A stretch of DNA of 64,000 nucleotides, from positions 1 to 64,000 of the forward strand of contig CAJNOL010000434.1 in assembly GCA_905250125.1 (NCBI GenBank). Direction: 5' to 3'. Below, one piece after another: positions 10,316-22,683 of the stretch. Within the stretch, counting starts at the first letter, position 1. Each line of letters opens with the position of its first letter. A program made the position numbers and the translations under genes. The notes under the pieces were generated by a model, which was not told the origin of the DNA, searched no databases, and saw only the letters and a list, made by a program, of their open reading frames with translations. Source of the DNA: Rotaria sordida. Taxonomy: Eukaryota > Rotifera > Eurotatoria > Philodinida > Philodinidae.

Positions 10316-12747
10316 TTACTGTGATGAATCGAAAAGACACTTCAAGGACAAAGATTGTCGATGTTAAACACATACACAAATGAATTACAAACACATTCTT
10401 TTTTTCTTCTATTTTTTTTCTCGCTTGCAAAGACTATGTCGTTTATGTTCGACTTCAAATAGACTCCACATGATAAGAAAAAAAAAAGTATATAGAGGAT
10501 AGAAGAATCAAACATCTAAAAGTTATGAAGGAAAAGAAAAATAAAGAGAATGACAAAACCGAAAGCAAAATTAAAGGTACACAAAAGAACAATCTAATAA
10601 TATTTATTTAAAATCGTATCAAGTTTTCTATTAAACAACTACTTATATCTGAAAAATATAAATATTCAATAACATTGAATTATCATTAACAATATCTCTA
10701 ATACCAACAATTATTAAACCAATTAATTATTCTACAAATAAAAATTTATATTCTATGATTGTCTCGTTCAGTAATGTATACATTTCTTATAGAATCAAAA
10801 AGAATACGTATTTGTCGTTGGAATGAAGACGATATACTACCATATATTTAGACTTCAGCGGATTTCGAAAAAAAAACAAAGGAACAGAGAACCAAGCTGG
10901 AATCGTAATTTTTCAGTTTCTTTTATCCAGAACTGCAACCGGAATTATGTAATAGAAAAGAACGAAGCCAAAACCGAAACATGTGGAATTGAAAATCTTT
11001 TAATAATAAAGGAGAAGCTGTTCCAGCGTTGCACTATCTAAACTTGGAGAAATCAATCCTATGATTGTATCAGCAATAAACTATACGTATTTCGCACAAT
11101 TGAATGGAAAGAGAAGTTAAAAATAGCTAGAAGTTTGATTAAAGCTCCTAAAAAAAAAGCACTTCCTTTAGAGAAATTATGATTAGATATTCCAAGTCGG
11201 TTTTTCTTATAGCAGTTGTTCGATGATGTGTCTCCAGTAATATTCTATCACAATAAAAGAGAAGTTCATTTTTACAAAAAATTATCTTCAAACATTTTCC
11301 TTTGAACAAAACTTTATCAAAATATGACATTTTTCATACTCAACTTTATTGAGTTTTTTTTTTTTTTTGTTGACTTAATGTATGTGTCAAGACCAGAGAA
11401 AGAAGAAGACCTAAGAAAAATTTACTAGACTTCAATGTTTTCTGTTAAAAAAAGAATAATATTTTTCAGTCGAGTTGGTTGAATAGCATTAGAGATGCGA
11501 TCGAAACAAAAAATGAGTATTATAAATATACTAAAATTGTCCTAGTCCGACTAAAAACGAGATATAATACTGAAGCTTCATTTTATGTGTAACTAGATAT
11601 CCGAATATTTGCACAAAGTGTCAGCTCAATATGATTCTTTATCAACAAAAAGATTGTGCAGCTGACTAACTGTCATGATTTTCTCTTTGTGACTTTATCT
11701 ATCGAAGAAATCGTTGTTTTTTTCATAAATAATAGACAATTTACAAACTCACAGCTAAGAAACAGTATTATTTGTGTCGTCATATACAATAATAAGACTT
11801 TCAATCATTTGATCAGATTAAAGAGCATTTGAACATACGGATTGTTTCTTATTTATTCTTGCTCATTACCTTTTATTTGATGCTACATTAATGAAATAAA
11901 ACATTACACGATGATTTATATAATGTACTCAAATTCGAATCACGTACTATATCATTTGGTAAATTTCATTCATTAGCCAAATTACTAGACAAAACTTCAA
12001 ATCAATGTCAAAGTTAGCGATTTATTACATACACCGTCTATATTTCCAGCTATTGTTACATCAGATTTGTTATTTTTTGAAACTCACTTATTGAATTAAT
12101 TCTTAATATAACATATATTTGACAAATTCAATATTATATCATACGCATAGCTCAGTTGATTTGCTGCAATTTTTATCGTGCCTGCTTCTCATTACAAGAA
12201 AATATTAATCGCAAAGTTGATTAGGAAGGAAACAAAAAGTAGTTATTTCTATGTTTTTAGAAATCCATTTTAAGGGAAACGTAAGTATACAATTATCTTT
12301 TTCAACATAAGCCAAATCAAAATCAACACAATAAAAAAAGAATAAGAAGAAGGATACTCCAAACAAAAACAAGAATATAGACACATATCACCATAAATAT
12401 CGATAAAAAAACATAAATAATTGAAACATTTCACGATATACCTTACTTTTTCCTTTTTATTTATCTTTCGATAATATTCATTAATATAATCTACAGGGTG
12501 CCCCAGGAATAACGTATCTAAAAAAAAAATTTGAATATCTCCCTTACGGCTCGAATAAACGAGCTGATTTTTTTGTCAATGATAGAGACATGTTCAAAGT
12601 TTATATCCAGAAAGACATCCCTAGAGAGACCCTTTGTTAAGTATATTAAAATAAATCGGAAAATTTATAAGTAGTAAAAGATACAAAAATTTTATATCAA
12701 TGTAAAAGTAAATGAACGAAGGAGACCTATCACTATAATCATAGTAA
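10316..12747. other. Intergenic, with one decayed exon
   Basis: No intact gene. At about 11910-12105 (plus) there is a protein-like fragment, L-Y-N-V-L-K-F-E-S-R-T-I-S-F-G-K-F-H. After a one-base frame change it continues as V-K-V-S-D-L-L-H-T-P-S-I-F-P-A-I-V, so it is a frameshifted relic of unknown family. At 12497, CAGGGTGCCCCAGGAATAACG resembles the terminus of a mariner-like transposon, but no partner end was found. Confidence 0.4.
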
Positions 12748-12936
12748 TACTACAATGAAAAAAAGTGGTATGATACAGAACTTGAAAAACGTTTTGTGTG
12801 CTCTACAAAACTTAAAAAGAGTTTCGAGAGTTGAAATAAACTCGAAATTCTTTTAAAGATTTCGTATATGGGTACGAAATTTGAAAAGGATTTCAACTTT
12901 GTTTCAATTCGCGAAATTCTTTTTTTCAGTGTAGGC
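12748..12936. mobile_element. Short MITE with ~16-bp terminal inverted repeats
   Basis: The left end ACTACAATGAAAAAAAGTGG (from about 12749) is complementary, with one mismatch, to the right end CTTTTTTTCAGTGTAG (to about 12935). The interior (about 150 bp) has no ORF. The right terminus and about 70 bp of flank recur at 15118-15200 (CAATTCGCGAAA followed by CTTTTTTTCTACAGTGTAG, then TTTACA-CAAGTCA and AAATACAATGAAGAAA-like sequence). This is therefore a dispersed family. Confidence 0.6.
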
Positions 12937-13689
12937 TAATTTACATATAAGTCAATGAAATACAATGAAGAAAATTCGAAATTTTCTGTTCCATTCATTC
13001 CAGCTTCGACTCTATCTGTTTGTATTAAACGACTTCATTTTTGATTTCGAGTAAAAGAAACTGAAAAATTCTGATTCTAGCTCGGCTGTCGGTTCTATTT
13101 TTTCAAAACCGCCAGACTTTAAGCGTATCATCTAACATTGATCACTGCCCAATGATTTTGACAGCCATTTTTTTCTAACCACATTACGACCATTTTATTT
13201 TTCCTTTCTTTTTCTTTATATTTTATTTAAATATATGGCATGTAAAGAGAAAAGAAATATCAAATGTAACTGTTTATTTCTAATCCATGAACACACAACA
13301 GTTGACATGCTTCAAAAGATAGTGACATACAGATTGAGCAATCATTTAAGTAACAATATTGTTGATTACTTTTATTTTTCACCGTTCAATGATAAGAGTA
13401 AAAGAACAATTTTTATCAAACTTTTCTCAGAAAGATTGCAAAGCAACTAAATTTTATTATATGAAATATTGTTGCTTTATTTATCTGAGTTTTAATTATA
13501 TATTCAGCTACCACAAATATATTTGTTTGTAGCTCATTATTGTGCTATTCTTCAATATTATATTAGGTCTGATATTTGAAGAAATTGTTCTTTTCTAAAA
13601 AATTGATCAAGATAAATGTTTATTTTTTGAAAATATAATAGAATCTTTTAAGAGACATTTTTTGTTTGTAAATGAGAGAAATTTCTGCA

Positions 13690-14135
13690 GGTAGTCAAAA
13701 TCTTTGAAGCTTATAGAATATATGATCAACATTAACAAATTTAATTTGACGTCGATTAGCTTGAATTATTGGTATTAGATCTCTTCGAAAAGGATAACTG
13801 ATATGAAAGATAATTTCAAATTTGTTTTTATTATATCTTGTTTATGAAAATCAATAAATACTAATGTTTTGAAATAATTATCAAATGAATAGAAAAATAA
13901 AAGTATCATAAGTGAAATAGATAAAATTGATAATGAAAACAATTGGTCACGCAATCTTTGTATATTTTCTATAAACATTAGATTTATAAAATAAAATATA
14001 TCATTTTGAAAGAATAACTTACTCTCTAAATTTAGAGAAATTTTATTTGATTTAGTCTTCGTACGATAGTCTCAATAACTTGATAGTCATTCCAAAGACG
14101 AAATATTTCTGATATCTGCATGAATGAAATATTGA
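13690..14135 (-). pseudogene. Frameshifted minus-strand gene relic
   Basis: Read on the minus strand, three protein-like pieces follow one another. The first is I-S-E-I-F-R-L-W-N-D-Y-Q-V-I-E-T-I-V-R-R-L-N-Q (about 14120-14047), followed by a donor-like GTAAGT. Next, after an acceptor-like TAG, comes E-N-I-Q-R-L-R-D-Q-L-F-S-L-S-I-L (from about 13975). After a frame change, I-S-Y-P-F-R-R-D-L-I-P-I-I-Q-A-N-R-R-Q-I-K ends in a stop near 13698. Amino-acid order is sensible across the joins, but the frames do not connect. The family is not recognised. Confidence 0.35.
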
Positions 14136-14480
14136 AATAAAAATATCTGAAAAATGAATTATTTTGTTTTTGATTCGAAATAAAGAAAATTTAATGAAAT
14201 ATTCACAAGAAATTCTTCATAGTCATTCTGCTTTTGTTTGTAAAAAATATTTTTTGTTTCTACTATGGAATTAAAGTTGCGGAAGAATAGAAAAGAAAAT
14301 AATAACTTATCTATGTACAATAGGAACAGATTTTCTTCGAAAAAAAACAAAAAAATCTATTTTCAGCTTGAATTAATACGAGAAAAAGAAAGAACTATAA
14401 ATTTTCGGAGGAGAGAACGATTAATATTAAACCTCTTTTGTATCAACAGTATTATACATTTTCTGAATATATAAGATATG

Positions 14481-14709
14481 GAGTAACAACATTTTTCAAT
14501 TCTTTGTAACTTTGAAGATTCAAATTTTAATAATTGTGATAGTTCTAATGATAATTCAAGTGTTAAAATTATTTCAATCATCAATGAATGTGAAAATATA
14601 TTATTACGTACATCAGCATATCTTCAATTGGAATGTGAAGAAGAAGACAATGATAATGATTTTACTTTCGAATATCCTGATTCATCTCCATATCATTATC
14701 GTCTTTAAG
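14481..14709 (+). other. Possible terminal exon or relic, acidic
   Basis: One frame reads as an acidic, Asn/Ser-rich protein: C-N-F-E-D-S-N-F-N-N-C-D-S-S-N-D-N, then I-N-E-C-E-N-I-L-L-R-T-S-A-Y-L-Q-L-E-C-E-E-E-D-N-D, ending H-Y-R-L-stop at 14709. Codon choice is like the confirmed genes of this window. No upstream exon or start could be joined, so it may be the last exon of a lost gene. Confidence 0.3.
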
Positions 14710-17220
14710 CTCATCAGGTGTTGACGAATTGAATGAGTCTCATCAGTTAGTATTGGTTCATTACGTCTATTGTAAATGTTAGTTGTCAAGAAAAATCTAC
14801 GAAACGTAGACAATGTCAATAAATAGTCAAATCCATTGAGAAATTGGATCCGAAATAAAGAAAATCTATTTAAAATTTACAAAAAGAAAAAAAAGAGTCG
14901 TTTATTTTTATATTTTTCATTTTTGAGAACGTTCGTTCATGACAAACATTCAAGTAAAAACTAATCTTCATTTGATAAAACTATTTTATTAAAGTTATAT
15001 TAAAAAACCAATACTGTTTAACTAACAATCAAATTCTCGAAGTTATTTTTATGAAGTTTTCAACATCTATATAATGAACTTCACATTTACTGAAAGCAAA
15101 TATTTGAGAACTTTATTACAATTCGCGAAACCCTTTTTTTCTACAGTGTAGATTTTATTTACACACAAGTCATAGAAATAAAATGCAGAAAGTTGGAAAT
15201 TTCACATGTTTTAATGTTTGTTAAGAAGAAACAAAAATGTTTAGAGAAATTAAAAATACGACAATAGAGTAAATTACAATTTTGAAATCTTCAAATGTTT
15301 TCATAAAATTCAAGAAAAAAAAATTATATTTTACTTTCTCCTAGACGTTACATTTAATTGTTATGTTAGCTGAAAATTCTACATTACGTTTATGTTGAAA
15401 ATAGAAAGAATTAAAAAGAAAAAGAACAAATTCTATTTACAACAGGTTCAAAAAATTATGATGAATGGTTCACCTTTTTTTTTTTTTTATTGTAACTTAA
15501 AACTTCTATACAGATTGGCATAAAAATCGATCAACTGATTCGTGGCATGATACATTTTTATTTTTCATATTTTTAAAATTTCTCGATGAATATTATTGAT
15601 TAAATTGTACAAGTAAACGATTTCATACAATTTTTTCCTCGGGTATCCATAAAATGTATTTGTTTTTCATTTTGTTTCTTTTTTTGTGTTGTTGTACAAA
15701 TTGTTTTGAAGTTAAATCGATGTTGTTGTTTGTCTGGAGAGAAAAAAGAAAATTTTAGAACACGTTGTGTGATCCAATCACATTATTTTAAATAGCTGCT
15801 ACGTATTGTAAAAGTTTTATAGTTCAATTATATTCTCATACAGTTTATTATAGGTTAAATAAGGAATTAAATCATATCTATACATTATTTACATGAATAA
15901 TTTTCATGACTTTTTTTTCTCGTGCATGATTTACTGATAATTTTGCTCTTTTAATATCATGATCGAATGCTTAGATGAGGACACTTATGGCTGTCTTGAT
16001 TATTCATAGTTAAAGAGTTGTGCTGAAGAAAATCTATAAAATACATTTCTTGAGTGATTCTTCATATTGCACCTCTCAAAAATAGTCTCATTCCAAAGAT
16101 CAAACATCATGTTGATTTAAAGTTTATTGCTTAGATAGTGATTTAATTTATTTTGTGGATGAAATGCAACTGTTTTCACACATTGTTTTACAGGTATTTC
16201 TTTCTATATATGCCTGTTTGAAATGATTTCATCTCTCGAATGATAGACCGCAAAGAGTACTATATAGTATCATAATTTAAAATTTTATTCATTCACTTTT
16301 GGAAGGAATACAAAAAAAAAATAGCACTCTTGCATACATAACACACAATTGATTACAATACTAATGTTTATATTTCATTTGAGTTGTTGTTTTTTGTTTC
16401 ATTTTCTATTATCGACCTTATTTTTCATCTGACTGATTATTTTGAATTAGTGGTTAATTGTTCGAAAAATGAAAGAGGGTGTAGGTGTGTGAATTTTATC
16501 TTCTTTCGCATTACACTCACTTCCTTATGGGTTTGTCTTTTGTTGTGGCAAAAAGAAAGGTGATCTAATTCTACATATCGATTAGGATAATTATTAGAGT
16601 TATATAATAAAGCATTGAACAATAGGAAAAATAGTAAAATAAGTTAGGATTGATCATAGATCATCACAAATTAGAATTCATCGATTATCTATTTTATTAG
16701 ATAGAAAAAAACATATCCCTAACAGAAAGAAGAAAAAAAGTCGATTTGAATTGATGTTCAATTTTATAATTCTACTCAAATGAATGTCATTGAATATCTT
16801 CTCGTATTCTAAAAATTTATATTTTACGTTCAAAAATAGTAGAAATCAAACTTTTGTCACAAATTTAACTTTAAAACTCATGAAATTCACATCCAATATT
16901 ACAATTCGAATTTCTTTTGATCTTTATCCCATTAATTAAGGTAAATTATTTAATAAAACATTTCCAATAGGTATCTATAAAAACTACGAACATTCATGGT
17001 TACTTTGTTTTTTAATTATACAAGATGTTTTACACCTAAATATCAAAGTAGCTATCGTTATATTCTACAAATGAAACCCAGACAATCATGGATGTCCGTG
17101 TGGTCCGCAGGTTTTTTCAGGTACTTACTTTCAATCCATTTCCTTTACATTTATAATTTTAATAAAAACAAGAAATAACTCCTGTAGTTTTTGAATTGAA
17201 AATTCCTTTTGTTTTTTACG
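14710..17220. other. Intergenic, gene-poor
   Basis: Very AT-rich. It holds the solo MITE-like terminus at 15118-15150. At 16996-17115 a frame reads C-F-T-P-K-Y-Q-S-S-Y-R-Y-I-L-Q-M-K-P before a donor-like GTTTTTT, possibly an exon partnered with 17221-17376. No other coding or RNA signal was seen. Confidence 0.4.
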
Positions 17221-17376
17221 TGGAAAGATCCAACATATCAATTTATTCCAAACTCCCACAAATATGATGATATCATCGTCTATGCAAAAGCTTCTACTTC
17301 TAACAAATATTCGAGATATCTTTTCGAAGATAAGGAAGAAAACGCTTGTTATTATACGTCGAAAGTTTATAAATAA
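17221..17376 (+). pseudogene. Possible terminal exon relic
   Basis: A 51-codon frame reads W-K-D-P-T-Y-Q-F-I-P-N-S-H-K-Y-D-D-I-I-V-Y-A-K, then R-Y-L-F-E-D-K-E-E-N-A-C-Y-Y-T-S-K-V-Y-K-stop. The composition is protein-like and differs from surrounding noise. It opens without a start codon or clear acceptor and lies about 100 bp upstream of the RING/TRAF gene. The family is unknown. Confidence 0.3.
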
Positions 17377-17472
17377 TGAATTTCATCTAACAAAATCGCA
17401 GTATTTTGTTTTTTTTGTAAAATAATTTTCTTCATTACTATTTCTATTATCAAATAAAAAATTCGATTACCA

Positions 17473-18021
17473 ATGATGTCAAATGATACATATATATATA
17501 TGGATGAATCGTCCATTCATCACTTATTAAAATGCAAATTATGTTCCAAACCATTTGTTGATCCTGTTTCAACACAAAATGGAGAACGATTTTGTCGATC
17601 ATGTATTTCTCATATATTAAATCGAGATCATTATGCTGATAATGAATATCAATTATCGAAAATGCAAACTTTAACTCCTGTTACTGAAACACTTGTATTG
17701 GAAATGCTTGATTCACTTCTTGTTCAATGTAAAGAATGTGAAAAAATAAATATTCCTCGAGGTCAACTCGATGAACATAAAAATAAAGAATGTCTAAAAG
17801 CAACTGTTTTATGTCAAGCTGCTGATATAAAATGTTCATGGGTTGGTACACGTGAAAGTCTTAAAGAACATTTAAATGAATGTAAATTTGAACCATTAAG
17901 ATCTGCATTAGAAGAAATATTTAATGAACATGATCAATTAAAAAACCGAATCAACATTTTTGAAATACAAACTAATGAATTAATGAATAAGAAAAATTTT
18001 GATATGAATGGAACTTGCTAA
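17473..18021 (+). CDS. RING/TRAF-type zinc-finger protein (short paralogue)
   Basis: Single exon, 182 aa. Residues about 14-48 form a RING/U-box-like finger (L-L-K-C-K-L-C-S-K-P-F-V-D-P-V, then E-R-F-C-R-S-C-I). A TRAF-type zinc finger follows at about 87-135: V-Q-C-K-E-C with D-E-H-K-N-K-E-C, then L-C-Q-A-A-D-I-K-C-S-W with K-E-H-L-N-E-C. A short helical tail ends the protein. It has no MATH/TRAF-C domain, so it would be a truncated TRAF-like or E3-like adaptor. The neighbour at 18907 has the same architecture and about 45 per cent visible identity over the finger part, so the two form a tandem duplicate pair in one orientation. The AT-rich upstream region ends in a (TA)n run inside the first codons. 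Confidence 0.85.
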   Translation: MMSNDTYIYMDESSIHHLLKCKLCSKPFVDPVSTQNGERFCRSCISHILNRDHYADNEYQLSKMQTLTPVTETLVLEMLDSLLVQCKECEKINIPRGQLDEHKNKECLKATVLCQAADIKCSWVGTRESLKEHLNECKFEPLRSALEEIFNEHDQLKNRINIFEIQTNELMNKKNFDMNGTC

Positions 18022-18906
18022 AACTTTTATTATTATTATTATTATTATAAATATTCAAATATTTTTTATTTTTATTTCTTTCATTTAAATAAAATCTTAA
18101 GATGAATACTACGACATTCGAGTATTAAAGTTTATTTCTATTGATTGATAAAGTTTAGGAATTAATATAACATTGCGTTTATAATCAAGAGTTTTTTTTC
18201 CCCTCTTATTATTCATCTAGAAGAAAACTATTACATAACCGTTCTGTATAATTTATAAATATTAAATATCATTTTCCACTTAAAAAAATAATAATAATAA
18301 CATAGTAGGATTAACTGTCTCATGAAATAGATGAATGAATATGATATATAGTAAACATTTTGAAAACAGTTAGATAAATTGCATAAGAATAATTAAATAT
18401 TTTTATGTATTATTCGATTGTTAACAATAATGATTCGTAAGCATAAATTCAAAAATAATTGTTTTCAACAAAAGATATTCTAGATATTATTAGAGATTAA
18501 TTCAAACAAATTTTTTTATAATTACATTTCATTCTATCATTTTAATGTGTCATATCTATTTTCTCCCTTTACAAGTAAAAATGAATCATTTGTTACACTA
18601 TTCATTCCTAATGTTTTCTAATATTTTCTTGAACATTATTATTTCATAAGACCAAATCTGATAAAGACATTCTTTGTTTTCTCAAGATATCAGTTTATCT
18701 TTTTATGAAGCATCTTACTATCATATGATGTCAAGAGGAAAAAACCGAAGGTGACTAACTAGAACAAATAATCTATTGTCAATAGAAAAAGAGTTTACTT
18801 CATATATTTATTGTCATTTGTTATAAAAAAAAAAGAAATAGATTTAAATATATTTGAATTGTTGTTTATTTTCAGAATATTTTATTTATTATTCAAAGAA
18901 TTAAAC
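18022..18906. other. Spacer between tandem zinc-finger genes
   Basis: 885 bp, extremely AT-rich, with a (TTA)n microsatellite at about 18027-18050 directly after the upstream stop codon. No coding frame. The in-frame extension upstream of 18907 starts at a non-ATG codon and is hydrophobic noise. Confidence 0.5.
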
Positions 18907-19920
18907 ATGACATCTGAGTTGAATTTTGAGTATGTGAATGAAGATTCAATTGATCGTTTACTTAAATGTCGAATATGTTCAAAACCTTTTATTGATCCAG
19001 TAATAACAAGAGATGATGATCGATTTTGTCGTAAATGTATCATTCAAAAAGCATCTATCAATGATTCTAAACATTTTGATCAACAATCATCATTTATTGA
19101 AAATTTAGTTCCCATTGAAGAAAAAATTCTTCTTGATATGCTCGATGTTCTTCTTGTAAAATGTACAAAATGTCAACAAATAAATAATCGTCGAATTCAT
19201 TTAGAAGAACATATTTCTAATAAATGTCCAAAAAGAATCGTTTTATGTAAAGCTTCTGATTTAAAATGTCCATGGAGTGGCCCATATGAAGAACGTTATA
19301 ATCATATGAAACAGTGTACTTTTCAATTATTAAGACCTATTTTAACTGAGGCTTTACAATGTCAAAAACAATTAGAACAATATAGAAGATCTTATAATGA
19401 ACAACAACATGAAATTGAACAATTAAAAAAACAAATTCAAATATATGAAAATCGAACTGAAAAATTACAAAAAGGATATACAATATTATTAGAATTATTA
19501 TCTCAACAAACTCGTCGTTGTACAACATTCGAAAAAGATATTCAACAAATTCGAGAACAATCTAATCAAGAAAATATTCAACCAATTGAATTAAAAAAAG
19601 AAATTGAACAACTTAAAGAACAGTATCATCAAATAATAAATATTCCTTCTAATGAATTTCAAACTGAACTTCATCGATTAAATCAACTTGAACAAACAAT
19701 TAATGATTTATCAACAAAATGTCAACAATTAGATGAACAATATCAATATCAAAATCAACAAATAATTCAACTTAATAAATGTCAATTAGAAATAAATCAA
19801 CTACAAAAAGAAGATCAATCTCAAAAAGAAGAAATCAAAGATGTTCAACGAAAATTTAGTCAATATGAAACTCAAATATTGTTGTTGGCTAGAAAAAAAT
19901 GTTTAACATCAAGTAAGTGA
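18907..19920 (+). CDS. RING/TRAF-type zinc-finger protein with long coiled coil
   Basis: 337 aa from the ATG at 18907 (M-T-S-E-L-N-F-E-Y). The RING-like finger (L-L-K-C-R-I-C-S-K-P-F-I-D-P-V, R-F-C-R-K-C-I) and TRAF-type zinc finger (V-K-C-T-K-C, E-E-H-I-S-N-K-C, L-C-K-A-S-D-L-K-C-P-W, H-M-K-Q-C) match the neighbour at 17473. From about residue 150 a Gln/Glu/Lys-rich coiled coil of about 180 residues replaces the short tail, so the two copies differ in oligomerisation region. The stop lies inside a perfect donor-like CAAGTAAGTGA; splicing to an acceptor at about 19987 would only change the last few residues before another stop. Confidence 0.85.
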   Translation: MTSELNFEYVNEDSIDRLLKCRICSKPFIDPVITRDDDRFCRKCIIQKASINDSKHFDQQSSFIENLVPIEEKILLDMLDVLLVKCTKCQQINNRRIHLEEHISNKCPKRIVLCKASDLKCPWSGPYEERYNHMKQCTFQLLRPILTEALQCQKQLEQYRRSYNEQQHEIEQLKKQIQIYENRTEKLQKGYTILLELLSQQTRRCTTFEKDIQQIREQSNQENIQPIELKKEIEQLKEQYHQIINIPSNEFQTELHRLNQLEQTINDLSTKCQQLDEQYQYQNQQIIQLNKCQLEINQLQKEDQSQKEEIKDVQRKFSQYETQILLLARKKCLTSSK

Positions 19921-21469
19921 ATTAAAGATGTTATCAAGAAAAGGACCGGAGTGCCTAAGAATATACTTTGATCATTCTTGATTTTCAGGGCTAGTCTGAT
20001 TGGATCATATATAGAATAAAAGATCATGAGCTTCTGGTTATGTTCGATGTATTTTGATTACATTATAGATGTACACCGAGTCTGTCTTCATCATATACGA
20101 AATCGCTTGGCAGCCGATTATATAAGCTAACGCTGTGAGCATTCATTTGAAAGAAAACTAATAAATGTGGAGAGTAATCCAAACATATTCTGATAGGCTT
20201 TTGTCCACGCTACATTTTTGTAATAGAATTATTCATTTAAAATAGTATTTTGATTTTACTAAACCAAATACAAAACCGTCATTAGTTACATTTGCCATTT
20301 GAGTATTGCTTGAACAAAATTTCTTTTCTTCCTGTTCGATAGAACTTTAGTGCTAGAAATTTATCTATTTTTCCGGTTCTAAAAACATCAGTTACTAAGT
20401 AAAATTCTGAGTTTAATATTCTTGATATCATATTTGAAATTAGCATGAAAAATGGATTCGATTTATGTATGTTTCAAATTGGTTCTGCAATTTTTTTTCT
20501 ATCAAATTTTCATCTCTAGTTCCTCTTCAAAGACATATGAAAAAATGAAGATATTTTGACAATGAAAATTCTGAAAGTTTAGACTTATTTAACGTTTAAA
20601 TACGCACATATATTCTCTCTTTTATTGAAATATGTTTTGCTATATTACTATTTCATATGAAAATTGTTAGTAACATATTTTCTTTTTTCTTCTTCAATCT
20701 CATTTATATTCGTATTTGGATTCTCAAATTTGTGAGCCACGAGTGAATCTAATTCAGTTTAACACGTTAGAATTATCATGTGACAAAATTCCTTCTTAAA
20801 TTTCAAAGTCAGTTCATATTGTGAGCGACTATACTGTTAGTAGCGTCAAAACTCTGTACTATATAATAATCAAAGTGGCATAATAAAAGTATATTAGTTG
20901 CTAGAAAGAGTTAATTTCGAAGTTATAATCAAACTTATAAAAATATCGTACTTTCAAAAAAAATGTAACGCTTCAAAATTTTTTCTGCTATTTCGAAAAA
21001 TCCTGCAGCTCTGGTTCGAATCTCGGCGCCGTCAGCCATGAAATGATCCTAGTCAAATCATTAATGACTGTTTCTCTCAGATTAACTGTACGATAGCATG
21101 CCAACTATATTGTGACATACATCGATCCTCTTGGCTAATATATGATTAGTCAGAGTGTGCGGTGAGCTCAAGTGACTGAGTGAAAGAACTTTGAATCAGG
21201 TCGACCTTCTGCTTAGAGATACAGCTAGCACTAGTTCTAAGAAAGATATCAAATTAACGAAACTGTTTTCGAGCAGTACTCCATGGCTCAAGGTAGTTGA
21301 AAGGCAGAGTATTCTTCTTCAGTACTATGTAGTCCTATTATTTTATGGCTTCATCTAAGTAAACAAAGGAATGATACTTGTTTACTTCAAATACACATAA
21401 CTAGTAGGTAAATACATCTGTATATAGTAAAGAGAAGTGACTGGCTTCTCAATAAAGTAATGATTAGAA
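19921..21469. other. Intergenic
   Basis: No gene recognised. CTTTTGTCCACG at 20198-20209 matches the inverted terminal repeat of the element in the CFAP58 intron. GGTTCGAATCT at 21013-21023, followed by CGGCGCCGTCA, looks like a tRNA T-arm/B-box, but there is no matching acceptor or anticodon arm. The upstream exon of the LRR gene may lie near 21380-21410. Confidence 0.4.
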
Positions 21470-22189
21470 ATGTTCTTTGAATATATTTATAATAAAAATT
21501 ATTTAATTTTTCATTTAGCAACGGCCACACTTCACGATGCAAGAGTTGAAGAACTAATTGAATCATTTCCATCTGATTCAGAAATTACTTTAAATGGACA
21601 ACAATTAAACGATCGAGATATGGAATTTATATGTAAAAAAGGAATTATTGATAAACGATGTTGCAAACTTCAATTAGAATATAATAGTATTTCGGCCAAA
21701 GGTGCTACAAATTTAGCTGATGGATTATATGGCAATACAACTCTAATGGAATTACAACTTTCTAATAATCGCATTTCTGATATTGGTGCACATGCTCTAG
21801 CACAAGTACTTAGTATTAATAATTACACACTTGACTTGTTAGAACTTCATTCGAATAATATTACAGATGAGGGTGCTGAATATTTAGCACAGATGCTCAA
21901 AATAAATAAAACAATTACACTATTAGGATTAGGTTCTAATCGAATTGGTGATCGTGGTGTACGACTATTGACTAGTGCAATCACTTGTTATAATGAAACT
22001 CTTCAATGGTTACATCTTTCTTCTAACAAATTAATAACTGATGGATGTGTTAATGAACTTATTGAAATGCTTAAAAATAATCACTCATTGTATGCAGTTT
22101 GGCTGAATGATTGTAGTTTGTCTAAAGATGCTGCAGAAAAACTTAAAGAAGTAGCAAAATTGAGAACAAATTTTATTTTAGAAGTTTAA
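21470..22189 (+). CDS. Ribonuclease-inhibitor-type leucine-rich repeat protein
   Basis: Five to six RI-like LRR units of about 28 residues follow one another: L-Q-L-E-Y-N-S-I-S, L-Q-L-S-N-N-R-I-S-D-I-G, L-E-L-H-S-N-N-I-T-D-E-G, L-G-L-G-S-N-R-I-G-D-R-G and L-H-L-S-S-N-K-L-I-T-D-G. Each is followed by an Ala/Leu helix. The fold is an NLRC3/RNH1-like solenoid used for protein-protein contacts; the partner is unknown. The open frame starts at ATG 21470, but TTTTTCATTTAG at 21508-21519 is a strong acceptor and the first 17 codons look like intron. The true protein probably has an upstream exon joined in phase at about 21520. A stop at 22187-22189 ends the gene normally. Confidence 0.75.
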   Translation: MFFEYIYNKNYLIFHLATATLHDARVEELIESFPSDSEITLNGQQLNDRDMEFICKKGIIDKRCCKLQLEYNSISAKGATNLADGLYGNTTLMELQLSNNRISDIGAHALAQVLSINNYTLDLLELHSNNITDEGAEYLAQMLKINKTITLLGLGSNRIGDRGVRLLTSAITCYNETLQWLHLSSNKLITDGCVNELIEMLKNNHSLYAVWLNDCSLSKDAAEKLKEVAKLRTNFILEV

Positions 22190-22683
22190 TATAATTTATT
22201 AAAAAGATATTTATTCTTTATTATCCCATGTTTCTTTTTTTTTTTATGATTTAGTTTTTCTATTATAATATAAATATATGATAATTACATTAATTTCACA
22301 TGAATAATTGTAAAAAATTATTTCTAAGCGGATGCTCTCTATACTATAGAGTATATCTTTGGATTTAGTATTGAAAATACAATAAAAATTTGTTTTTATT
22401 ACCATCTGATCGCTCATGGAAATGTTTCCTGAGGGCGACTTGCGTGTAATAGTCTTGATTTTTCTGTATTACAGGAAGAAAGAAAAAAAAGAGAAATGAA
22501 TGAGTCATAATAGGGCGTTCAGTGCAAAAGAAAAAATAAAAGAAAGAAAGATGGAGAACGTACTACATAACGTCTATGATGGTATAAAGGAAGTACACGA
22601 GACAGTACACTGCCATTTATATTTTACTTGCTTGTATTATTTTTTCAAAGTGAGTTGTGTGTTCCTTTTTTTTTTTGTTAATA
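22190..22683. other. Intergenic
   Basis: 494 bp without a supported gene. An open frame in the 3' half is purine-rich and has no recognisable protein. It probably contains the promoter of the SGNH hydrolase. Confidence 0.45.

Noticed and set aside
21013..21034. tRNA-like B-box GGTTCGAATCT with GGCGCCGTCA
   Set aside because: No acceptor, D or anticodon stem can be folded upstream. At most a scrap of a tRNA-derived SINE.
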